Shown: positions 20,735 to 27,717 of the stretch, piece after piece
Layout: every line of letters begins with the position of its first letter
Position numbering within the stretch: the stretch's first letter is position 1
NCBI RefSeq assembly: GCF_003149745.1
Contig: NZ_QGEG01000002.1
Coordinates: 62,001 to 126,000 of the forward strand
DNA length: 64,000 nucleotides
Direction of reading: 5' to 3'
Source of the DNA: Flagellimonas aquimarina
GTDB lineage: Bacteria > Bacteroidota > Bacteroidia > Flavobacteriales > Flavobacteriaceae
Notes under the pieces: model-generated
Told to the model about the DNA's origin: nothing
The model's database searches: none
What the model saw: only the letters and a program-made list of their open reading frames with translations
Made by a program: the position numbers and the translations under genes

Positions 20735-22018
20735 ATGTCGGACAAAGCTATACTTGAATATGATGGTAAAAAATATGAATTCCCAGTTATTAAAGGCACT
20801 GAGAATGAACTGGCTATAGATATAAAAACACTTAGAGGAGTAAGTGGTATAGTAACAATTGATCCAGGCTACAAAAATACAGGTTCATGTGAGAGTGCTA
20901 TCACATTTTTGGATGGAGAAAAAGGAATTTTAAGGTATAGAGGTTATTCTATTGAAGATTTAGCTGAGAAAGCTGACTTTCTAGAAGTAGCTTATCTTTT
21001 AATTTTTGGAGAATTACCAAATAAAGAACAGCTAGATACTTTTCATAATGATATTAAAGAGGAATCTCATGTAGATGAAGAAATGAAAAAGATTTTGGAT
21101 GGTTTTCCAAAGTCAGCACATCCAATGGGTGTATTATCTTCTTTAACAAGTGCCTTAGTTGCTTTTAACCCAACCTCAGTGGACGTTTCTTCAGAAACAG
21201 CTATGTACAGTTCTATAGTTCGTATTCTTGCCAAGTTTCCGGTTTTGGTTGCCTGGGCGCAACGTAAAAAGAAAGGACTGCCGCTGGACTACGGAGATGA
21301 TACCTTGGGCTACGTAGAAAACATTCATAAAATGATGTTTAAAAAGCCAAATCAAGAGTATAAAAAAGATTCAATTGCAATAGATGCACTAGATAAACTA
21401 TTGATTTTGCATGCAGACCATGAACAAAATTGCTCTACATCCACAGTTCGTATCGTAGGTTCGTCCCATGCAGGCCTTTTTGCTTCATTGTCAGCAGGAA
21501 TTTCAGCCTTATGGGGCCCATTACATGGTGGTGCCAACCAAGCAGTTTTAGAAATGCTTGAAGCTATTCAAGAGGATGGAGGGGATACAAAAAAATATAT
21601 GGCCAAAGCTAAAGACAAGAATGATCCATTTAGGTTGATGGGCTTTGGACACAGGGTATATAAGAACTTTGACCCAAGAGCAAAGATTATTAAAAAATCT
21701 GCCGATGAAGTATTGGGTAATCTTGGAATTGAAGATCCCATCTTGGATATCGCAAAAGCCCTAGAAAAAGAAGCTTTGGAAGATGAGTATTTTGTAAAAA
21801 GGAAGCTTTATCCCAATGTTGATTTTTATTCCGGAATTATTTACCGAGCATTAGGTATTCCTACTGAAATGTTTACTGTTATGTTCGCTTTGGGAAGATT
21901 ACCTGGGTGGATTGCTCAATGGAGGGAGATGAGATTGAGAGGTGAGCCAATAGGAAGACCAAGACAGGTGTACATTGGTGAAAACCATAGACCTTTTGTT
22001 AAAGTAGAAAAAAGATAA
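20735..22018 (+). CDS. gltA: Citrate synthase
   Basis: Condenses acetyl-CoA and oxaloacetate at the entry of the TCA cycle. The product has 427 residues, the same as the E. coli type II hexameric enzyme. Active-site histidines lie in WGPLHGGANQAVLEML and GFGHRVYKNFDPRA, and the catalytic aspartate in NVDFYSGIIYRALGIP. The N-terminal beta-domain (EYDGKKYEFPVIKGTEN) is the type II form. It is monocistronic: a 129-nt gap precedes it and a terminator follows. Confidence 0.97.
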   Translation: MSDKAILEYDGKKYEFPVIKGTENELAIDIKTLRGVSGIVTIDPGYKNTGSCESAITFLDGEKGILRYRGYSIEDLAEKADFLEVAYLLIFGELPNKEQLDTFHNDIKEESHVDEEMKKILDGFPKSAHPMGVLSSLTSALVAFNPTSVDVSSETAMYSSIVRILAKFPVLVAWAQRKKKGLPLDYGDDTLGYVENIHKMMFKKPNQEYKKDSIAIDALDKLLILHADHEQNCSTSTVRIVGSSHAGLFASLSAGISALWGPLHGGANQAVLEMLEAIQEDGGDTKKYMAKAKDKNDPFRLMGFGHRVYKNFDPRAKIIKKSADEVLGNLGIEDPILDIAKALEKEALEDEYFVKRKLYPNVDFYSGIIYRALGIPTEMFTVMFALGRLPGWIAQWREMRLRGEPIGRPRQVYIGENHRPFVKVEKR

Positions 22019-22045
22019 ACAAGTCTTTAAGATGATAATTTATAG

Positions 22046-22072
22046 AAAGGCGATTTTCTCAAATCGCCTTTT
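22046..22072 (+). terminator. Intrinsic terminator after gltA
   Basis: An 11-bp stem AAAGGCGATTT (22046-22056) / AAATCGCCTTT (22061-22071) with a TCTC loop and a short T-rich tail. It also lies at the 3' end of the convergent minus-strand gene at 22078 and can serve both. Confidence 0.88.
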
Positions 22073-22077
22073 CTTAT

Positions 22078-22545
22078 TTATAATTTGGTAACATTGCCAT
22101 TAGATCCAAGGTTTAAAAACCTGTCCTTGTCATAACATATTTGCATTATGCCTCTGTGATAATATTTCTGAATTTCTGACAAGGAACCTGTGCTGATTTT
22201 AATTTTGCATCTTAGATATTCGCTATGCAAAAACTCATGGGCATCAATCGCATTTAAATTCTTAATGGTGGAGTTTAGAGAACGTTGGTAATTTTCAAGG
22301 CATAAATCTATTTCTTCAATAAAAATTTCTTCCTCTTTGGGCACATCTGTTCGTGTAGCATCGAAAAATTGGAGGTAATCACTTTTAGCAACACAATCCG
22401 AGTACTTTTTAGAATAATCACTTTCTTTATTTTCTTCAGTATTAAATACTTTGGATAAGGATATTTTTCCAGAGAAAGAATTCATGGACAGTAGACCTAC
22501 GCACACCATGATTATAAAACATAAAGGGAAAACAACTTTTTTCAT
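22078..22545 (-). CDS. Small exported protein of unknown function
   Basis: I do not recognise a family. With the start at ATG 22545 the product has 155 residues: a positively charged start MKKVVFPLCFIIMVCVGLL forms a signal peptide or membrane anchor, followed by a soluble, charged domain with four cysteines (in SDCVAK, DLCLENY, LRCKIK, QICYDK) that could form disulphides in the periplasm. An upstream in-frame start at 22608 would add 21 residues before the signal and is rejected for that reason. It is convergent with gltA and divergent from the candidate small RNA. Confidence 0.65.
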   Translation of the reverse strand: MKKVVFPLCFIIMVCVGLLSMNSFSGKISLSKVFNTEENKESDYSKKYSDCVAKSDYLQFFDATRTDVPKEEEIFIEEIDLCLENYQRSLNSTIKNLNAIDAHEFLHSEYLRCKIKISTGSLSEIQKYYHRGIMQICYDKDRFLNLGSNGNVTKL

Positions 22546-22599
22546 CCTGAAGTTTTTTCTCAGATTAAATGTAGTGATAACAATGTATTTTTTTGCACT

Positions 22600-22631
22600 T
22601 TTGCACAATAAATTATCAACTTTTAACTTTG
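22600..22631 (+). promoter_or_regulatory. Bacteroidota-type promoter TTTG-N20-TAACTTTG
   Basis: The -33 box TTTG (22600-22603) and -7 box TAACTTTG (22624-22631) are 20 nt apart, matching the Bacteroidota consensus TTTG / TAnnTTTG and its usual spacing of about 19-20 nt. Transcription would start near 22635 and run into the terminator at 22689. A second TTTG at 22592-22595 lies just upstream. Confidence 0.6.
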
Positions 22632-22634
22632 TAA

Positions 22635-22716
22635 ATATCTGATAATCAGATTATTAAATAATTTAAGGAAAAACCGTCCAAAGTTTGTAAAAAACCCTAA
22701 TTAAATTGGGTTTTTT
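22635..22716 (+). ncRNA. Candidate ~80-nt small RNA, or attenuated leader of the downstream operon
   Basis: The span runs from the predicted start of the promoter at 22600-22631 to the end of the terminator at 22689-22716 and contains no credible ORF. It would begin with a 6-bp hairpin ATCTGA-taa-TCAGAT (22637-22651), continue with an A/T-rich single-stranded middle, and end with the terminator hairpin. The next gene starts 111 nt later and has its own -7 box at 22752, which favours an independent sRNA over a leader. The boundaries are predictions. Confidence 0.45.
22689..22716 (+). terminator. Intrinsic terminator in intergenic region, no upstream ORF
   Basis: AAAAAACCC (22689-22697) pairs with GGGTTTTTT (22708-22716), with an inner AAT/ATT extension around a small loop. 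It is on the plus strand, but the only plus-strand gene upstream (gltA) already has its own terminator 640 nt earlier. Confidence 0.75.
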
Positions 22717-22751
22717 CTGTTTTTGTAAAGGGAAAATTGCCAGTAAAGCAC

Positions 22752-22759
22752 TAGTTTTG
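22752..22759 (+). promoter_or_regulatory. -7 promoter box TAGTTTTG of the amidinotransferase operon
   Basis: An exact TAnnTTTG match 68 nt upstream of the start codon at 22828. No TTTG at the right -33 spacing was found, so it is supported by one box only. Confidence 0.45.
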
Positions 22760-22827
22760 CCATAGAATTTTTAAGGATTTCTTCCTTCTAAAACAATTGA
22801 GTACCCTTTAGTTTAGAAAATTATTGT

Positions 22828-23742
22828 ATGATGCAGTTGCACATTGTAGATGAGACAAGTCCGCTAAAAGCGGTGATTTTAGGAACAGCAGAAAGCTGTG
22901 GTCCAACACCAACACCAGAAGAGGCATATGACCCAAAATCTTTGGAACACATTCTTGCAGGGACATATCCTAACGAGACCGATATGACAAAGGAGATGGA
23001 AGCTTTTTACAATGTTTTTAAAAAATATGGGGTGAAAGTTTTTAGGCCATCTGTTTTAAAAGATTGCAATCAGATTTTTTCAAGGGATATCGCTTTTGTA
23101 ATTGGGGACAAATTGTTTCATGCCAATATATTACCAGATAGAGAACGGGAGTTTGAAGCAATAGATCATGTTTTGAACAAAATGGACCCAAGCAAGGTCA
23201 TAAGACCTCCAGAGGAAGTACATATAGAAGGTGGGGACGTAATGCCTTGGAAAGAATATATTTTTATTGGAACATACACAGGGGAAGATTACCCAGATTT
23301 TATTACTGCGAGGACCAATAAAGCTGCAGTGGAATACATTAAAAGTCAATTTCCAAACAAAAAGGTAAAATCCTTTGAATTGAGAAAGTCCAACACTAAC
23401 GCCAAAGAAAATGCGTTGCATTTGGATTGTTGTTTTCAACCAGTAGGAAAAGACAAGGCCATTTTGCACAAAAATGGGTTTTTGGTTGAGGAAGAATACC
23501 AATGGTTGGTGGATTATTTTGGAAAGGAAAACATATTTGAAATTACCAAAGATGAGATGTACAACATGTTCAGTAATGTATTTTCTATTTCTCCGGAAGT
23601 GATTGTTTCAGAAAAAAGCTTTACAAGATTGAACAATTGGCTCAGAGAACAAGGTTTTACCGTTGAAGAAATTCCATATTCCGAAATTGCAAAACAAGAA
23701 GGCCTTCTCCGTTGTAGTACATTACCATTAATCAGAGCATAA
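22828..23742 (+). CDS. Amidinotransferase/arginine deiminase-fold enzyme
   Basis: A guanidino-group-modifying enzyme (pentein fold) that would act through a covalent thiouronium on a substrate such as arginine or a derivative. Visible parts: FSRDIAFVIGDKL with the substrate-binding Asp, HIEGGDVM with the conserved Glu-Gly-Gly-Asp, LHLDCCFQPVG with the catalytic His, and the C-terminal nucleophile in LLRCSTLPLIR. The product has 304 residues, close to single-domain amidinotransferases and dimethylargininases (250-350), and has no signal peptide. The second codon is also ATG (22831). It forms an operon with the CtlX-like gene 12 nt downstream. The actual substrate cannot be read from the sequence. 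Confidence 0.85.
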   Translation: MMQLHIVDETSPLKAVILGTAESCGPTPTPEEAYDPKSLEHILAGTYPNETDMTKEMEAFYNVFKKYGVKVFRPSVLKDCNQIFSRDIAFVIGDKLFHANILPDREREFEAIDHVLNKMDPSKVIRPPEEVHIEGGDVMPWKEYIFIGTYTGEDYPDFITARTNKAAVEYIKSQFPNKKVKSFELRKSNTNAKENALHLDCCFQPVGKDKAILHKNGFLVEEEYQWLVDYFGKENIFEITKDEMYNMFSNVFSISPEVIVSEKSFTRLNNWLREQGFTVEEIPYSEIAKQEGLLRCSTLPLIRA

Positions 23743-23754
23743 TCAACTTTTTCA

Positions 23755-24684
23755 ATGCAAGTAACAAATACCATTTTAATGATCAGGCCTGTTAATTTCA
23801 GGAAGAATGAGCAAACTGCCGTTAACAATTACTTTCAAGAAGATTTAAGCCTAAAAAATGACGAGATCAACAAGAAAGCTCAAAAGGAGTTTGATGATTT
23901 TGTGACCAAACTCAGAAGTCATGGGGTTAACGTTATTGTGGTCGATGATAAAATAGAAACCGACACTCCAGATTCAATATTCCCAAATAATTGGATTTCA
24001 TTTCATGAGAGTGGGACGGTATGCGTTTATCCCATGTTTGCCGAAAATCGCAGAAAAGAACGTCGAGAGGATATTTTTGATATTTTGGAGGGACACGGTT
24101 TTCGGATAGATAATATTGTTGATTACACAGCAGCTGAGGAAGAAGGTGTTTTTTTGGAAGGAACAGGCAGTATTTTAAAAGACAGAATCAACCAAAAGGC
24201 ATATTGTGCCTTGTCTGAAAGAGCTCACGAAGAACTTTTTATTGAGTTCTGCGAAGATTTTGATTGTTTTCCCGTAATATTCACAGCTAACCAAACTGTA
24301 GATGGTAAACGATTGCCCATCTATCACACCAATGTAATGATGGCAATGGCCGAGACGTTTGTCGTAATCTGTTTGGATACCATAGACGATAAAAAGGAAC
24401 GAAAGAATGTAGTGGACCATCTTAAAAAGGATGGTAGAGAGATTATTTCTATTACTGAGGATCAGATGTACCAGTTTGCCGGGAATATGCTTCAAGTAAT
24501 AGGGGCAAATGACGAGCGTTTTATGGTAATGAGTTCAGCGGCGTATAATAGTTTGGATAAGGCAAGGCTGAACGCTATTGAAAAGCATTGTAAGATTATC
24601 CATAGCTCGTTAGATACTATTGAGACCTGCGGAGGAGGAAGCGCCCGTTGCATGATGGCAGAAGTCTTTTTGCCAAAGGAGTAA
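23755..24684 (+). CDS. CtlX-like citrulline/arginine-utilisation hydrolase (amidinotransferase family)
   Basis: The product has 309 residues and belongs to the same pentein superfamily as the gene before it, but is clearly a different subfamily. Marks are FPNNWISFHESGTVCVYPM, the acidic residue in LEGTGSILKD, the catalytic His in YHTNVMMAMAE, and the nucleophile near the end in CGGGSARCMMAEVFLP. This pattern is that of proteins annotated CtlX. With its partner it may take arginine or a modified arginine through citrulline to ornithine, but the reaction is inferred. It ends 62 nt before the convergent minus-strand operon. Confidence 0.8.
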   Translation: MQVTNTILMIRPVNFRKNEQTAVNNYFQEDLSLKNDEINKKAQKEFDDFVTKLRSHGVNVIVVDDKIETDTPDSIFPNNWISFHESGTVCVYPMFAENRRKERREDIFDILEGHGFRIDNIVDYTAAEEEGVFLEGTGSILKDRINQKAYCALSERAHEELFIEFCEDFDCFPVIFTANQTVDGKRLPIYHTNVMMAMAETFVVICLDTIDDKKERKNVVDHLKKDGREIISITEDQMYQFAGNMLQVIGANDERFMVMSSAAYNSLDKARLNAIEKHCKIIHSSLDTIETCGGGSARCMMAEVFLPKE

Positions 24685-24745
24685 GATTGTTTTTGGTGAT
24701 CACACATCATTATTTTTGAGCGCCCTGTGATGTGCATAGAAGAAT

Positions 24746-26515
24746 TTAATTTACCCAAATTACTTCTCTTATTGAGATTGATTCACCAGAAGCTGTGAAC
24801 CCTTCAAGGCATATTTCATATTCGCCCGTGATGTCGGAGGTGAAAAAGTCTATTGTTGTTGTGTTGCTGTTCAGTTTAAAATTCGGTTCCCATACTAGTT
24901 GATGTCTAAAGTCCAATATCCTGTCTGTATAAGGCTTGTTCTCTATAGTATATTTTTGACGGAAATAATTTTTAATGGGCAGCGGCTTAAATAAATCAAC
25001 TTCTATCCTATGATCTCCATTATACGGAGAAACATAATTGCCATCAAAAGTTTCAATATCTAAAATACCCTGGAAAATCTTGGAACCAAGAATATACTTG
25101 CTTCTTAGAAAACCAATGCGTTTAACATTTCTTGCATTGTATTCCAAAAGGTGGTTATGGTTTTGAACAGGAACACCGTCTACTACTACCAAAGGCGAAA
25201 AATCAGGTTTCATGTAAAAATCATAATCATTCTCCTTAATTTGAAAAGTATATTCATCTCTCCCTATTTTTTTGGACCAAACAAGCTCAATTACTTCTAT
25301 AAGGGTTTCCTTAATGGTTGAAAAGCGGGTATAGTCATCCAGAACATAGGTGTTCAAAATATCTTTGTAGACAGGTACAACTGTTGGTGTGGGCTTTAAG
25401 GAATCTGGTTTTATGGAAAAATACGTGTTTTCAATCTGATTATGAACACTTCTTTCAACAATCATATTCTTCATTTGTGGAGTTATCTCGAATCTATTGA
25501 AAGTCAAATCTGAATAATCCATAGGAGGGTTGGAGCCTAGTTTCAATGTGTAGTTTTGTCTGTCCTTACCTAAAACCTGCACAAATGCCTTGGTGCCATT
25601 ATAAGGGTTTTCCAAACTAACTAAAAAGTTACCGTTCTTATCTGTGGTAACTACTTTTAGGTCATACCCATTTTTTTCAGGAATGGATAAAGCAATGTTC
25701 ACGTTCTCAACCTGGCTCGTGGAATCTTTTGGAAAAACCCTTCCAAAAATTAGCTCTCCTCTAAACTCTGGAAGAAAATGGTAATTTTCAGCATAATCAT
25801 TTAGCATTTTCACTTGTTTGTTCTGTGGGGAATAGAAACTCTTGGAAGTATGCATTAAAGGTTTTTCTATGGTGTCTTTGCTTCGTACAGAAAGGGAATA
25901 TGTGCCCTTGGCATATGGTTTGGCTACTTCTTTAATTTTTAGTGAAACCTTTGATCTTCTCTTAAATGTATCCTGACCGATACTGATATTTATTTTTTTC
26001 CTTCCCAGTTCCTTTATAGTGCTTGACAAGTTTATTGAATTGTTATGGACAATGCTTGTATCCTTTAGTATTTGCTCTTGATTGCCTTGATAGGGATTGA
26101 TTATGGCTATATCGCCTTGAAAAAAATTATTCTTGCCTCCATTTTTCATCCATTGGGTATAACCGATGAGTTTATAGTTTCCGGACCTTACCGTTGTTGG
26201 AATAAAAAAATCCCCTTGACCAGAACTGTTTTCTAAACGAACCTTTTGCTTGAACACAGATTTTTTATCCTCGCTCACCAGTTCAACATATGCTATCTTG
26301 CTTAGGTTACTTAAACCATTCGTTTCTGAATTAAGGTTATAAACTTTATAGTACAGATATTCCCCTGTATACAATAAGGTATTGTTATAGTGTATAAAAA
26401 TCTTTTCTTGTGGAATGTTTGAATAATCCAGCTCTAAGGATTGCCCAAATAAGTTGAAGATTCCCATAAAAAGAATCAAGAAGAACGCGAGGATATGTTT
26501 TTTTAGTTGTTCCAT
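24746..26515 (-). CDS. Exported MG2-like protein with a plug-like segment but no barrel
   Basis: The start is set at ATG 26515, 2 nt after the stop of the DUF4249 gene (the frame opens upstream with TTG at 26530); 589 residues with a signal peptide ending near LFGQS. The N-terminal part (IPQEKIFIHYNNTLLYTGEYL) resembles the macroglobulin MG2-type domain common in large Bacteroidota envelope proteins. At about residues 441-490, PLVVVDGVPVQ followed by VKRIGFLRSKYILGSKIFQG and ILDIETF resembles the plug of SusC-type receptors, yet only about 100 residues remain and no beta-barrel follows. It is the last gene of the receptor operon and probably interacts with that receptor at the periplasmic face; function unknown. 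Confidence 0.7.
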   Translation of the reverse strand: MEQLKKHILAFFLILFMGIFNLFGQSLELDYSNIPQEKIFIHYNNTLLYTGEYLYYKVYNLNSETNGLSNLSKIAYVELVSEDKKSVFKQKVRLENSSGQGDFFIPTTVRSGNYKLIGYTQWMKNGGKNNFFQGDIAIINPYQGNQEQILKDTSIVHNNSINLSSTIKELGRKKINISIGQDTFKRRSKVSLKIKEVAKPYAKGTYSLSVRSKDTIEKPLMHTSKSFYSPQNKQVKMLNDYAENYHFLPEFRGELIFGRVFPKDSTSQVENVNIALSIPEKNGYDLKVVTTDKNGNFLVSLENPYNGTKAFVQVLGKDRQNYTLKLGSNPPMDYSDLTFNRFEITPQMKNMIVERSVHNQIENTYFSIKPDSLKPTPTVVPVYKDILNTYVLDDYTRFSTIKETLIEVIELVWSKKIGRDEYTFQIKENDYDFYMKPDFSPLVVVDGVPVQNHNHLLEYNARNVKRIGFLRSKYILGSKIFQGILDIETFDGNYVSPYNGDHRIEVDLFKPLPIKNYFRQKYTIENKPYTDRILDFRHQLVWEPNFKLNSNTTTIDFFTSDITGEYEICLEGFTASGESISIREVIWVN

Positions 26516-26517
26516 AA

Positions 26518-27696
26518 TTATTCTATCCAAAAGTCGGGAATTGTGCTACTTCCAAGTACGGTGCAATCACCACAAACTCTGGGCACCAATTTATAAATGC
26601 CTTCTGATGCGTCTTCAGGTTCATGTGGCCCTGCATATTTTGATGTATTAAAATTTATGGCACCAAACAGTTCACCTAGAATTGGAGTGGTAATTCTGCA
26701 ATCATCAGGATAAGTGGGGACAAGGTCTTCTGGAAAAAAATCTTCATGGTTGAAAAAAATTCTTTCTGAATCTACAGACGATACATCAAAAAAACCAACT
26801 ACTTTTTCCTTGGGGTCGTTCTGCGGAATTATGTTCCCACTAAAAAAACCAGGTTGATTTTCAGAGAAAATGCTTTCCAATCCCGAAAATTCATTGAGGG
26901 TAGTATAAAAAGAGTGGGCTTCTCTGGATATTACATACTGCCTTACCAAAATACTGTACCTATGGCCAATTATATAGTCAAACCTATCAAGAAAACGAAT
27001 GGGAAAACGCGTTAATCGATCTTCCGAAAACCCAGTGGTATTTCCCAATATAATATTCAGTGAGTTTACGGTATTGTAGCATACTTGCTCTTCTCTGGGC
27101 CTTGGGGCAAATCCATAAATAACAGGAGACTCAGAAACTACTATCAAATCTTGTGGATTCCATCGTGGTGCTACAATCTTATATGTTTCTTCATAGTCAT
27201 ATCTGTAGTATTGGGATTCCCCTTCTGGATCAAATGTATCCACTAAGATAGCAACGCCCTCTACATTTTGGTCATTAGTTTCAACTGCGGCATATAGATT
27301 GTCTATTGAGGTATTTGTTGGTAGAACCACAGAATTGGAAATATAGGAACTCCCTCCGCTTGTGGTAATGGACAATTGATATTCAACATTGGGTTGGGCG
27401 CTAAACATATTGGTAGAGACATATGTGCCAGGAACACTTTCTTGGAAAACATATTCGTTCCCTTGACTATCTTCTATTTTTATTGCGGCATTGCTTTCTC
27501 CACTTGAAATTCCGTCTTCCAAACGAAAGGTTCTACTTAGATAGACTACCTGATGTTTAAACTCATTGGTAATCAAAGCATCAATTACCAAAGCACTCTC
27601 AAAATCCTCGGTTGCGGCATCAAAGGGTTCCACGCAACCAAAAAACAAGCCATTGAGTAGCACTAAAAAGATAAAATGGTATTTATGTTTAAACAT
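26518..27696 (-). CDS. DUF4249 family lipoprotein
   Basis: The product has 392 residues with a lipoprotein signal (lipobox LFFGC, Cys21). The sequence VEPFDAATEDFESALVIDAL followed by repeated beta-rich segments and PTNTSIDNL matches the DUF4249 family, proteins of unknown function almost always encoded next to TonB-dependent receptors in Bacteroidota. The C-terminal VCGDCTVLGSSTIPDFW contributes a CxxC pair. It lies 21 nt after the receptor gene and overlaps no start. It is likely an outer-membrane partner of the receptor, possibly substrate-binding, in place of a SusD. Confidence 0.82.
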   Translation of the reverse strand: MFKHKYHFIFLVLLNGLFFGCVEPFDAATEDFESALVIDALITNEFKHQVVYLSRTFRLEDGISSGESNAAIKIEDSQGNEYVFQESVPGTYVSTNMFSAQPNVEYQLSITTSGGSSYISNSVVLPTNTSIDNLYAAVETNDQNVEGVAILVDTFDPEGESQYYRYDYEETYKIVAPRWNPQDLIVVSESPVIYGFAPRPREEQVCYNTVNSLNIILGNTTGFSEDRLTRFPIRFLDRFDYIIGHRYSILVRQYVISREAHSFYTTLNEFSGLESIFSENQPGFFSGNIIPQNDPKEKVVGFFDVSSVDSERIFFNHEDFFPEDLVPTYPDDCRITTPILGELFGAINFNTSKYAGPHEPEDASEGIYKLVPRVCGDCTVLGSSTIPDFWIE

Positions 27697-27717
27697 TTGT
27701 TTGAATCCTGATTGTAC

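Noticed and set aside
24703-24734. Inverted repeat CACATCA/TGATGTG between convergent operons as terminator
   Set aside because: The loop is 18 nt and there is no T-run after the second arm, so it is too weak to call a terminator.
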